From positions 55,039,401 through 55,103,400 of the forward strand of contig OX365948.1 in assembly GCA_947247005.1 (NCBI GenBank): a stretch of DNA of 64,000 nt, written 5' to 3'. This document shows positions 49,903 to 61,182 of this stretch, piece after piece. A program made the position numbers and the translations under genes. The DNA is from Spisula solida (lineage: Eukaryota; Mollusca; Bivalvia; Venerida; Mactridae). How positions within the stretch are numbered: the stretch's first letter is position 1; every line of letters starts with the position of its first letter. The notes under the pieces are model-generated. The model was given only the letters and a program-made list of their open reading frames with translations. It ran no database searches and was not told the origin of the DNA.

Positions 49903-51077
49903 AACTAAGGAAGCTCACAAGGAAGCAGTTCATAAAGGTATCAAGAAAGATGAAAAGGCACAATTCAATTCAGTTTTTTGTCTAACACTGTCTGTATTTT
50001 GTTCCATGTAAACGTATAGAGCTGAAGCATTATCTAATAAACGGTATATCACGGTAGAATTTCTGCTGTTTAATTTATCTACCTACGGCCTTCGTGATTA
50101 ATTCCTACACCTATGAACTCTAAACCGTGATCTATTCACCGGTATATCACGCAAAACTGCGATCTATTTCCTAATTTGATAATTGGCTTCCGATCGTAAC
50201 ACATTTACAAGTAACATGAAATAATAGACATGCAGTAACATTGACATGGCATGACATAGTCATGTTTGTAAATTTTAAAGACATACTGAAACACGCTAGA
50301 GGTGAGACAAAAAAAGTTCATGTACTTCTACAAATGTAAACATCATCTGAATTCAATAAAAGTGCAATTCACATACAAAACTATCACAAAGAACGAAATT
50401 AGACTTAATGCGTATAATTATTGAGTACGTCATTAGTATATCTGCATAGGAGACGTAGAATAAATCAGCCCGATTTGGGTTCCAATTTATCAGCCGCCAA
50501 ACCGGCAGTAGGAACCAATGACTTGATACCTAATTGCAAATTACGGTCAAAGTCCTTAGTATTAATTTACTTCCATTCCTGTAGGGAACGTAGTGTCTTT
50601 CTCGATTAATAAATTATTCAATTCCCCACCAGTATATTAGCGAGCTAAAACGATGAATACAAAAAATAGAAGAATAGAAGAATTGTTTATTGTCTTCAGC
50701 GTAAGTTGGCAAAATGAGCTTTAATAGGGATGCTTAATATTTCATATAAAGGTCATCATTGGTGCTTTAATTGCAGTCTTTCGCTTAATATTTTAATACT
50801 GCTGTCAATTTGGAATAGTTAAAAAACAGTCATTAAGTCCCAATTTATAATTTAACTCCTCCAATTGAGCATTAAACATAAACCTATTGGAATTAAGTCA
50901 ATTTGTTGGCGGATGAGTATGGAAGTGGAACACAAAATGTTTCAACTCTAGTAGTGGTTTCGGCGTATGCTGTTTCAATGTGATCATCATATGTTTGTGT
51001 CGGGTGCACCTATTATTAATGAAACCACATGTCACCTTTTTCTGTTCTTTCTGTACATTTCGTGATTTGCTGTTTGG

Positions 51078-51112
51078 TTGGTCGAGTGCTGTCTTCATGT
51101 CCGATTTGTTAT
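51078..51112 (+). repeat. R2 motif copy, plus strand
   Basis: TTGGTCGAGTGCTGTCTTCA then TGTCCGATTTGTTATT. Duplicated at 56525-56559. Followed by a T/G-rich tract GTGTTTTCTGTGCTCTTGCT. Confidence 0.6.
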
Positions 51113-51940
51113 TATTGTTTGTGTTTTCTGTGCTCTTGCTGTGGCTTTACAGTTCGCTTCCATTATCTATTGTTTCACATCTTTTTATCTACATTTGTAA
51201 TATCTAATAGAATGCCCCGAGCAGCCATTGCTTACCAGTATTCAAATATAATTAACCTTCAGAAGAATTAACAAATAGATCGTTGTCCAATTATAAATAG
51301 AAAATAATTATTACCTGATATAAAGTTTCCAAACAGTAAATGAACATTTGACTGAATATAAAATTGAGCACATTAACACGCTTATGGATGTATTGTTAAT
51401 TTTAATGTGCCTAAAGTAGCAAATATAATTGTATATCATAATGAAACTGTCAGAATAAAAGACGTAAACTATATTTCCGCTACATTGTGTATATGATAAT
51501 GTTTAATGTCTAGGATTAACATTTTACGAAAATATCTCATTAAATGCAAGTCGTTACGATTTAAGGAAATGTTGGGCGTCTTGTGTGGGGAAAGAAAGTA
51601 ATTAACGACTGATGCTTAGTGATACTGATGGAATAATGTGCAGTAAATTTAGAAATAATTTCTGAAACACGAGTCGAACTACTAATGCCTTGAACAATTA
51701 AAAATCTATCTCAGCGTGTTTCAAAGTTGTCAGACAAAATACACAAAGTTAGCTAATCGAAACAACGCTTGCCGAGAAACTGTCAATAGTGAGGTAGTTT
51801 ATCCATTCCATAAAATTTTATATCATAATAAAAAGTAAATTAAATACAGAAACGACGACAGCGCCTTGCCACCTACACAAGAGACAGGCACAGAACGTAC
51901 CCAAAAGGCTATTTCAAGTAAGCCTCGCACAACGAATGAC

Positions 51941-52219
51941 CATAGGCACATGGTTTCAAATTATCTGAGTAAAAATTATCTGAGTGTACATTATATAGAA
52001 AGATGGTTGTGCAGCGACCATGTTTAGTCGCAGCTGATATGACGTTTCGAAAGCTAGTACCCAGTTTTTCTTCAGTTGTTACAGCAAGTACGGATACCAG
52101 TTCATGTAACGTCATATCCATTACGGCTAAACATGACCGCTGCCCAATCTTCTTATTATATAGGGTACACTAAAATAATTTTGACTCAGATAATACATGT
52201 ATGAAACCATGTACCTATG
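51941..52219. mobile_element. Foldback element, family of 42473, copy in duplication 1
   Basis: Outer arms CATAGGCACATGGTTTC and GAAACCATGTACCTATG are inverted. Inner arms GACCATGTTTAGTCGCAGCT and CGTCATATCCATTACGGCTA are imperfectly inverted. The loop GCTAGTACCCAGTTTTTC matches the loop of the 42.5-kb element. Arms are more diverged than in that copy. Confidence 0.8.
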
Positions 52220-52461
52220 TGAATGACAAACTGCATGGCTTCTTGAACAACTAACAACTATCTTAATATTCCACTTTCATAACAGAACTCGAATAAATGT
52301 TACATATTACTAGTATAAATTCCGCGGATGATATTTGCTACAATTACCATAATGTGCGAAAAGAATAGAATGCATTGGCTGACAAACAAGTGTGGACCAA
52401 TTAACCTCTTGATTAATACATATCATACATTTACTATTGTTTTAGAAAATGTTTGTTATTT

Positions 52462-52696
52462 CGCTGGCTTAGAATAAGATAGTCGTAAGTACTATTTGAC
52501 TCATACATATTTGAAATCTGCATCATTATGCGCTTTTTATGAGCCTATTTTCATGAGCATCGGATATGGTCATGTTGACCAAACTGAAGTTGAACAACCT
52601 GGTTTTTCAATACGTAAAGAGCAGTTTTCAGACAGTTTGTTCTTGTTTTCTCAAAATATTGGTTTTGTACTTACGATTTCTAATTCTAAGCCAGCG
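52462..52696 (+). mobile_element. MITE-B copy 4 (in duplication 1)
   Basis: 235 bp with termini CGCTGGCTTAGAATAAGATA and the complement of TTTCTAATTCTAAGCCAGCG. Interior as in the other copies (TATTTGAAATCTGCATCAT, GGTCATGTTGACCAAACTGA). The best-preserved terminal pair of the family. Confidence 0.85.
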
Positions 52697-53030
52697 ATTT
52701 GTTTAGTTTAATTTAGGTCGATCGTGAAACCAGTTCTGTAATCTATATAAATCGTTCTCGACACTGAATTCGTGTTGGTATTCAACGTTATGAAAGTACT
52801 AGTATTAGAGAAGAGAATTTCGTGTTCGCTTTCGTAATGTAGGAGCAAGATTGCTTCGGTACGATATATTTTATTTCTTAATTAATTGGACGTTTGTCTT
52901 TGTGATTTGTTGAAACTAGATCATTCGACCGGGGTATTCAGCTTTTTTATTGCGGAAACTAGATCATTCAGCTAAAACTACGACATTAGCATTTTTATTA
53001 CTGTGTTTTGGATCTTCAGACAGCTCAAAC

Positions 53031-53134
53031 TAGTCGTAAGTGCTTCTTAGCCTAGCATATTCGAGATCTGCAATTCCAGGTGCATCTTATGATTAAAAAC
53101 GCATGTTTGAACTTACGACCCACTTCTTCTAAGG
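53031..53134 (+). mobile_element. Short MITE-B derivative
   Basis: TAGTCGTAAGTGCTTCTTAG, CATATTCGAGATCTGCAATT and ACTTACGACCCACTTCTTCT keep the two ends and part of the interior of MITE-B in about 100 bp, consistent with internal deletion. Duplicated at 58478-58581. Confidence 0.6.
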
Positions 53135-53338
53135 AAACGAATTTTGTTTGACCTTTGCTGTTGTTTCTTCAAAACGCAATCAACTTTCAGCTAAACATCA
53201 ACTCTACAAATATCTGTCCGACTGACAGTAAGTTTGAGGAATTAAACAAAACAGACAATGGCATCTTGGGTGTTAACAAATTGTTTCACAGGGTCATCGG
53301 TGGTTTGAAAAAATATGTTTTCTCTGATTTGCTGTTTA

Positions 53339-53378
53339 AGTTGAGTGCTGCCTAAACTGTCCGATTTTTTATTATATT
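53339..53378 (+). repeat. R2 motif copy
   Basis: AAGTTGAGTGCTGCCTAAAC then TGTCCGATTTTTTATTATA. Duplicated at about 58786-58825. Confidence 0.65.
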
Positions 53379-53464
53379 TTTGATTTATGAAGAACAGATT
53401 TTCGCCTGTTTCCCGCTGCACACTGGCACTGGATTCCCTAATTGTGTTTGTTTGTCTACTTGAA

Positions 53465-53566
53465 TATTCAATGGTTGCTTTGACATTGGGCCAAAGATGT
53501 GTTCTCGTTCCGCCTGTTGGATATTCCATGGTGGCTTTGACATTGGGCCAAAGATGTGTTCTCGTT
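53465..53566. repeat. 57-bp minisatellite, two units, at the duplication edge
   Basis: TGACATTGGGCCAAAGATGT occurs twice, 57 bp apart. The right edge of the large duplication lies inside this array. The second copy of the duplication has a third, partial unit. The 57-bp period is in frame and gives a short repeated peptide on either strand, which I do not regard as coding. Confidence 0.9.
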
Positions 53567-54066
53567 CAGAGTCTGGGTTATAGATAAATCTGTAGTTTGT
53601 TAGCCCTAAGGCAAATGACTTGCGTATTGATACAGGATTTGCTGTATTTCGAAATGTTATGGGAATAAATGATATAACTGCTAAATTCCTATTCTACTAA
53701 TATAATATGTATATATACGACGCGAGGTAGTGAAATAAGTAATTCATTCCCCGCATTACGGAATTCGAAACCAATTCTTCCTGACCCAGCTAATAAAAGA
53801 TATCCCTATTCTACTAACATAATATGTATATACGACGCGAGGTGAAAATAGAAGTAATTCATTCCCCGCGTTATGGAATTCTACTCATCGACGCCCCAAT
53901 TTCACAATATTCTAATTCATTTTTTGAAAAGAAAATGAGTTTTTGGTATCGTTGTAAAGCGCTTTTCAAGATCTATATAATATTATTTAGTTACTGAAAC
54001 TCTTTAAAGTCGATTTTCTCAAAATGAACTGTTGTAGACTTTGAACATTCTCGAATTGAGGTGACG
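53567..54066. other. Spacer between duplication copies, with a local tandem repeat
   Basis: About 500 bp not shared with the flanking copies. Within it CCTATTCTACTAATATAATA with GACGCGAGGT and AGTAATTCATTCCCCGC occurs at 53688-53766 and again at about 53815-53882, a direct repeat of about 127-bp spacing. Confidence 0.8.
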
Positions 54067-55055
54067 TCATGTACCAGACTTTCCTGACCTAGATAATAGA
54101 AATTTCACATCTTCATGAACATGGTATAACTTTGAAAAACAACAATTAACTTTTAAATCCTTCTCACGTCATCCTTGTTTTGTATATAAAAGAGGTTTTG
54201 ACATTGCACAAAACTTTGTTATCATTATTGTTTGGGGAAGTCTTACTGACACTATTGAAATAATAAACTATGAGGTTTTGTTTTTAACAGATAAAAGAAT
54301 CTTAAATATGCTTAAATGGGTTTGTTACATCATTGTGTTTTAAAATGATATTAGGTGAATTTCCGACATCTATTATCAGTGGCACTATTACGATTAAGTT
54401 ACCGTGTGATATTAAACAAGAAAATATTAGAAATAGTCCATTGGGAAATAATGCAATCGCATAGTTATCAGAGGCAACTAAAGTAATTGAATCTAGCTTT
54501 TTGTCTAAATCAATCTTGCGAATAAGTATACCCATGAACACAACGAAAATAACAGATGCAGATATGCTGCAATCCAATATTGCATTCTGTAGGCTCTTGT
54601 CAAAACACATTAAGTGCTATAAGGTAATACATACTTCAATACATACTTCCCTGATAATATTATAAGTCAGACAGGGAAGCAGCACTCAAAGTAACTAGCC
54701 GAGCACATGAAGCATTAAAACATACAAGGCACAATGCTCAACTGAACCAACCGAGCACAGAAAACATAAAACACATACATGTACAAGACACAATGCTCAA
54801 CTAAACAATTAAAGATCCGCCCAAGTTCAAGCTGTCGAAAAGTAGAAAGAATTAGTTTCAGCTGTCAAAAAGCTGAATGCCCTAAACACTTTAAGGGTTT
54901 TAAGACAAAACATACTTCAATGAGTGAAAGCTTAACAGAAACAATAGCAACTTTATTGCATGAACACTTGGAGGTACATAGCAACACATACATGATGTAC
55001 AGTCATCGACATTAGTATTAACAAAATATAATGTCAAAATCTGCAGATTTGTAGA

Positions 55056-55165
55056 GCGTAAAGCCTAGGCCTCACTGAGCATTTTTTGCCTCGGCGATTG
55101 TCCACCCGATTGAATTAAATGAGCATTCAGGACATCTGGATCAGGTTCCTCGTGGTCTAGCTATT
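55056..55165. mobile_element. TTA-type MITE fragment (duplicate)
   Basis: AAGCCTAGGCCTCACTGAGC, TTTTTTGCCTCGGCGATTGT and TCAGGACATCTGGATCAGGT correspond to 49608-49720. This copy keeps some bases closer to the intact element at 24771 (GCCTCGGC), showing independent drift of the two duplicates. Confidence 0.65.
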
Positions 55166-57387
55166 CACCGAGTAACATATGCTGAATCCATTCTAGACAA
55201 TATTAAAGGTGTTTTGTATTAACATAAAAGAGCCACGAAAACTAGGTCAACATGAACTAAGGCAAACGTCTTCATAGTTTTACAACACCTCAACATTACA
55301 GAAAGAGAATAATACATCGGACAGGGAAAGTAGAACTCGAACTCATCTGAGGAAGCTCACAAGGAAGCAATTCATAAAGGTATCGAGAAAATGAAAAGGC
55401 ACAATTCAATTCAGTTTTATTTTTTTGTCTAACACTGTCTGTATTTTGCTCCATGTAAACGTATAGAGCTGTAGCATTATCTAATAAACGGTATATCACG
55501 GTAGAATTTCTGCTGTTTAATTTATCTCCCTACGGCCTTCGTGATTAATTCCTACACATATGAACTCTAAACCGTGATCTATTCACCGGTATATCACGCA
55601 AAACTGCGATCTATTTCCTAATTTGATAATTGGTTTCCGATCGTAACACATTTACAAGTAACATGAAATAATAGACATGCAGTAGCATTGACATGGCATG
55701 ACATAGTCATGTTTGTAAATTTTAAAGACTTACAGAAACACGCTAGAGGTGAGACAAAAAAAGTTCATGTACTTCTACAAATGTAAACATCATCTGAATT
55801 CAATAAAAGTGCAATTCACATACAAAACTATCACAAAGAACGAAATTAGATTCAATGCGTATAATTATTGTGTACGTCATTAGTATATCTGCATAGGAGA
55901 CGTAGAATAAATCAGCCCGATTTGGGTTCCAATTTATCAGCCGCCAAACCGGCAGTAGGAACCAATGACTTGATACCTAATTGCAAATTACGGTCAAAGT
56001 CCTTAGTATTAATTTACTTCCATTCCTGTAGGGAACATAGTGTCTTTCTCGATTAATAAATTATTCAATTCCCCACCAGTATATTAGCGAGCTAAAACGA
56101 TGAATACAAAAAATAGAAGAATAGAAGAATTGTTTATTGTCTTCAGCGTAAGTTGGCAAAATGAGCTTTTATAGGGATGCTTAATATTTCATATAAAGGT
56201 CAATATTGGTGCTTTAATTGCAGGCTTTCGCTTAATACTTTAATACTGCTGTCAATTTGGAACAGTTAAAAAACAGTGATTAAGTCCCAATTTATAATAT
56301 AACTTCTCCAATTGAGCATTAAACATAAACCTATTGGAATTAAGTCAATTTGTTGGCGGATGAGTATGGAAGTGGAACACAAAATGTTTCAACTCTAGTA
56401 GTGGTTTCGGCGTATGCTGTTTCAATGTGATCATCATATGTTTGTGTCGGGTGCACCTATTATTAATGAAACCACATGTCACCTTTTTCTGTTCTTTCTG
56501 TACATTTCGTGATTTGCTGTTTGGTTGGTCGAGTGCTGTCTTCATGTCCGATTTGTTATTATTGTTTGTGTTTTCTGTGCTCTTGCTGTGGCTTTACAGT
56601 TCGCTTCCATTATCTATTGTTTCACATCTTTTTATCTACATTTGTAATATCTAATAGAATGCCCCGAGCAGCCATTGCTTACCAGTATTCAAATATAATT
56701 AACCTTCAGAAGAATTAACAAATAGATCGTTGTCCAATTATAAATAGAAAATAATTATTACCTGATATAAAGTTTCCAAACAGTAAATGAACATTTGACT
56801 GAATATAAAATTGAGCACATTAACACGCTTATGGATGTATTGTTAATTTTAATGTGCCTAAAGTAGCAAATATAATTGTATATCATAATGAAACTGTCAG
56901 AATAAAAGACGTAAACTATATTTCCGCTACATTGTGTATATGATAATGTTTAATGTCTAGGATTAACATTTTACGAAAATATCTCATTAAATGCAAGTCG
57001 TTACGATTTAAGGAAATGTTGGGCGTCTTGTGTGGGGAAAGAAAGTAATTAACGACTGATGCTTAGTGATACTGATGGAATAATGTGCAGTAAATTTAGA
57101 AATAATTTCTGAAACACGAGTCGAACTACTAATGCCTTGAACAATTAAAAATCTATCTCAGCGTGTTTCAAAGTTGTCAGACAAAATACACAAAGTTAGC
57201 TAATCGAAACAACGCTTGCCGAGAAACTGTCAATAGTGAGGTAGTTTATCCATTCCATAAAATTTTATATCATAATAAAAAGTAAATTAAATACAGAAAC
57301 GACGACAGCGCCTTGCCACCTACACAAGAGACAGGCACAGAACGTACCCAAAAGGCTATTTCAAGTAAGCCTCGCACAACGAATGAC

Positions 57388-57666
57388 CATAGGCACATGG
57401 TTTCAAATTATCTGAGTAAAAATTATCTGAGTGTACATTATATAGAAAGATGGTTGTGCAGCGACCATGTTTAGTCGCAGCTGATATGACGTTTCGAAAG
57501 CTAGTACCCAGTTTTTCTTCAGTTGTTACAGCAAGTACGGATACCAGTTCATGTAACGTCATATCCATTACGGCTAAACATGACCGCTGCCCAATCTTCT
57601 TATTATATAGGGTACACTAAAATAATTTTGACTCAGATAATACATGTATGAAACCATGTACCTATG
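57388..57666. mobile_element. Foldback element, copy in duplication 2
   Basis: Apparently base-for-base duplicate of 51941-52219. Confidence 0.8.
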
Positions 57667-57908
57667 TGAATGACAAACTGCATGGCTTCTTGAACAACTA
57701 ACAACTATCTTAATATTCCACTTTCATAACAGAACTCGAATAAATGTTACATATTACTAGTATAAATTCCGCGGATGATATTTGCTACAATTACCATAAT
57801 GTGCGAAAAGAATAGAATGCATTGGCTGACAAACAAGTGTGGACCAATTAACCTCTTGATTAATACATATCATACATTTACTATTGTTTTAGAAAATGTT
57901 TGTTATTT

Positions 57909-58143
57909 CGCTGGCTTAGAATAAGATAGTCGTAAGTACTATTTGACTCATACATATTTGAAATCTGCATCATTATGCGCTTTTTATGAGCCTATTTTCA
58001 TGAGCATCGGATATGGTCATGTTGACCAAACTGAAGTTGAACAACCTGGTTTTTCAATACGTAAAGAGCAGTTTTCAGACAGTTTGTTCTTGTTTTCTCA
58101 AAATATTGGTTTTGTACTTACGATTTCTAATTCTAAGCCAGCG
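57909..58143 (+). mobile_element. MITE-B copy 5 (duplicate of copy 4)
   Basis: Apparently identical to 52462-52696, carried along by the large duplication and so not an independent insertion. Confidence 0.85.
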
Positions 58144-58911
58144 ATTTGTTTAGTTTAATTTAGGTCGATCGTGAAACCAGTTCTGTAATCTATATAAATC
58201 GTTCTCGACACTGAATTCGTGTTGGTATTCAACGTTATGAAAGTACTAGTATTAGAGAAGAGAATTTCGTGTTCGCTTTCGTAATGTAGGAGCAAGATTG
58301 CTTCGGTACGATATATTTTATTTCTTAATTAATTGGACGTTTGTCTTTGTGATTTGTTGAAACTAGATCATTCGACCGGGGTATTCAGCTTTTTTATTGC
58401 GGAAACTAGATCATTCAGCTAAAACTACGACATTAGCATTTTTATTACTGTGTTTTGGATCTTCAGACAGCTCAAACTAGTCGTAAGTGCTTCTTAGCCT
58501 AGCATATTCGAGATCTGCAATTCCAGGTGCATCTTATGATTAAAAACGCATGTTTGAACTTACGACCCACTTCTTCTAAGGAAACGAATTTTGTTTGACC
58601 TTTGCTGTTGTTTCTTCAAAACGCAATCAACTTTCAGCTAAACATCAACTCTACAAATATCTGTCCGACTGACAGTAAGTTTGAGGAATTAAACAAAACA
58701 GACAATGGCATCTTGGGTGTTAACAAATTGTTTCACAGGGTCATCGGTGGTTTGAAAAAATATGTTTTCTCTGATTTGCTGTTTAAGTTGAGTGCTGCCT
58801 AAACTGTCCGATTTTTTATTATATTTTTGATTTATGAAGAACAGATTTTCGCCTGTTTCCCGCTGCACACTGGCACTGGATTCCCTAATTGTGTTTGTTT
58901 GTCTACTTGAA

Positions 58912-59050
58912 TATTCCATGGTTGCTTTGACATTGGGCCAAAGATGTGTTCTCGTTCCGCCTGTTGGATATTCCATGGTGGCTTTGACATTGGGCCAAAG
59001 ATGTGTTCTCGTTCCGTCTGTTGCATATTCCATGGTGGCTTTGGTATTTG
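58912..59050. repeat. 57-bp minisatellite, two and a half units
   Basis: TGACATTGGGCCAAAGATGT occurs twice, as in copy 1, followed by a partial third unit (TATTCCATGGTGGCTTTG), where copy 1 instead diverges into CAGAGTCTGG. Confidence 0.85.
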
Positions 59051-59370
59051 GCTAGACAAGCTCTTATCATACAACTCCAAAAGTTGTTTGTACCAATGGT
59101 GTTGTATGTTATATTTTACTGTTTTAAATAATGTTGTTATATGATATGCTTAGAGTCGTTCCATTTGACTTGGGACAAGTTTGACTGACTGAAGCGTCAT
59201 GCTTTTAGAGTAATGTTTTGTCACTGTGCAGTTGTGTTTGCTATTATTCATTTAATCTATGCCCTAATAGAGATTTGGGGTTGTAATCTGTGATTTTTGC
59301 GTGTGTTCTATTTTAGCCTTTGAAGCTTTGGTTCGTTGTGTGCGTGTTCTTCCGACTTTTTTCTTGTTTT

Positions 59371-59405
59371 TGCTGAGTGCTGCCATCCCCTGTCCGATTT
59401 ATTAC
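59371..59405 (+). repeat. R2 motif copy
   Basis: TGCTGAGTGCTGCCATCCCC then TGTCCGATTTATTACTA, preceded by a T/G-rich tract (GTGTGCGTGTTCTTCCGAC). Confidence 0.65.
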
Positions 59406-59726
59406 TACTATCTTTTTGCTAATTGCTAATACTACCACTTTAATTGTTCTCCGAACAGTGTAATCTGCAAGATAGTTTTTTTAGCCCAATTGAATCTAAA
59501 ATGTTCCCGAATGTCTTACTAATATAAACTTCTTTAATTGTTCTCTGAAGAGTGTGATATGTTAATTATAAGCCATGTGTATGTTGACACATTTGCTACC
59601 AAGACGTAGATACCAATAAATCTAATCAAATTAAATAACACTTTGACTTGTGACTCGTTTACACCTTATTTGGGCAAAATTGGCGCATAAAAGTAGGACA
59701 TTGTAGCTATGTACTTTTGTCTTGTA

Positions 59727-60340
59727 CAGAGTGATTCATATATCTGTTACACTTTTCAAATGAAACAGTTTTGATATGTTTGAATATAACCACAAGTAGT
59801 TTGCACATCTGAAACACATATGCTTTAAAGTTTTATTTGATATACAATATTACATACTGGCATGCATGTTTTAGTCTACAAATGGAATTGAAATGTATGC
59901 CATAAATTCAATGTGACGTCTATTTGACCGATGATGACGTCAACGCTTATTTTAATATTTTAAATATTGCCATCTTCTATAGATACAATTTACTAGAACC
60001 ATTCAATAAGCCAGTGTGCCGTTGAACTAGATAGTTTATCATAATCAGGATACTATTTTTGCCTTGCTATGATGGTTATATTATAGGAGAATGGCTTTCA
60101 AAACAGAGCTGATCAAAATTATGCTGCATTTAATTATGCTTTGAAAACGACGTCTTGGAAATTGCACATCCGTTTATGACATCGTTTATGACGCCATGAT
60201 GTCAACATTATTACTGTCATTTAAATCGGATAAAACTTTATCATATTAGCTTTCAAATGATAGATGATACATACATATCTTGTACAGGAACGAAAAGTTA
60301 TAATAGTTTGAAACTGTGACACATATAATGAATCACCCTG
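59727..60340. mobile_element. TA-flanked inverted-repeat element, 614 bp
   Basis: The left end CAGAGTGATTCATATATCTG and the complement of the right end CAGGGTGATTCATTATATGT are inverted over about 25 bp. TA flanks both sides (59725-59726 and 60341-60342). The interior has two near-inverted GATGACGTCAAC/GCCATGATGTCAAC words but no coding frame. CAGGGTGATTCAT-type termini occur in several invertebrate DNA transposons; the superfamily is not certain. Confidence 0.7.
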
Positions 60341-60372
60341 TACTTGTAGTAAGTATGCTGTGTGTTCCTTTT

Positions 60373-60815
60373 TAGGACCGGGACGATTACTCGGTTAATC
60401 GGATACGATTCAATTACGATGTGAAATCGGTTTCATTTCTGAAAAACCGCTAATCGCTCTAAAACAATACACATACTACAAGGTCAATAAATTGTATGTT
60501 ACCGCATGCATACAATATATTTTTGACAACAATACATGCCAGAATGTGTTGATCCACACATACACAATCAATCTAACTTGGTGTGTTTGGTAGCATGTGA
60601 TACATTAAAACATACATTGTATATGATCATATTTAACATACAAATCTTTTTTGGTATTATATACCTCGAAGGATTAAATAAACACAAATGAATTCTGCTG
60701 CTGAAAGTACTTTGATATGGTCGTCATGAAGAAAACATTTTCCGATTCACCGGTTCGATTCGATTTCATACCAATGATTAACGGGTTTCAAAATATTGAA
60801 ATCGTCCCGGTCCTA
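60373..60815. mobile_element. hAT-type MITE with 8-bp target duplication
   Basis: The termini TAGGACCGGGACGATT are a perfect 16-bp inverted pair. TTCCTTTT flanks both sides exactly (60365-60372 and 60816-60823). An 8-bp duplication and short TAGG/CAGG-type termini are diagnostic of hAT elements. At 443 bp there is no transposase, so it is non-autonomous. An intact target duplication suggests a comparatively young insertion. Confidence 0.92.
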
Positions 60816-60851
60816 TTCCTTTTTGTGGTGCATTTCGTGCTGTGATGTTTC

Positions 60852-60880
60852 TGTTGAATGTTGCCGTCCCTGTGCGATTT
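60852..60880 (+). repeat. R2 motif copy (diverged)
   Basis: TGTTGAATGTTGCCGTCCCT then GTGCGATTTGG. Shorter and more diverged than the other R2 cores. Confidence 0.45.
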
Positions 60881-60949
60881 GGTTTTATCAGTGTGCTTGT
60901 AATCTGTGCTATGCGTGTGTTATTTTTCGTGCCTTTCGCGTTTTGTGTA

Positions 60950-61182
60950 CTGTTTTATCAAAGAACGTATGAAAGTATTAAACTTACGTTCTTGATAATT
61001 CTTTAAAAACTGCACAATTGGGACATGTTTGGTTTGTTAGTTTGTAGGAGTTGATTATTGAGTCATGTTTAGTATTACATATCCATTTAGCACACTTTGT
61101 ATATGTATAAGAATTATGAAGAATTTTAATTTGAAAATGTGAAAGTACGTCTAATATTTCCGTAAAAGCTTTGACGTTTTCG
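60950..61182. mobile_element. MITE-A copy 4
   Basis: TA then CTGTTTTATCAAAGAACGTA at the left. The right end CCGTAAAAGCTTTGACGTTTT is a diverged complement. Interior TTCTTGATAATTCTTTAAAA and TTTGTAGGAGTTGATTATT align with copies 1 and 2. Confidence 0.7.

Larger units (their letters stand above)
48618..53566 (+). repeat. Segmental duplication, copy 1 (~4.95 kb)
   Basis: Aligns with 54067-59013 from CATGTACCA to CTCGTT. The offset drifts between 5445 and 5451 bp in the first half because of small indels. It stays at 5447 from about 50.87 kb to the end. No substitution was noticed from ~50.87 kb until a single change at 53470 (TTCAATGG here, TTCCATGG in copy 2). The segment contains several transposon fragments but no gene. 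Short frames are shared between copies only because the DNA is. Confidence 0.97.
54067..59013 (+). repeat. Segmental duplication, copy 2
   Basis: Direct copy of 48618-53566. The first ~2.25 kb (to about 56.32 kb) differs by scattered substitutions and small indels, for example AGCACAGGAAGC versus AGCACATGAAGC. The remainder appears identical apart from one noticed base and the extra minisatellite unit that follows. Confidence 0.97.

Noticed and set aside
48856..55015. Small ORFs conserved between the two duplication copies (for example 102 codons at 48856 and 54302)
   Set aside because: Conservation follows from the DNA duplication itself. In the diverged half the differences include several amino-acid changes clustered at the C-terminus, with no sign of protein-level constraint.
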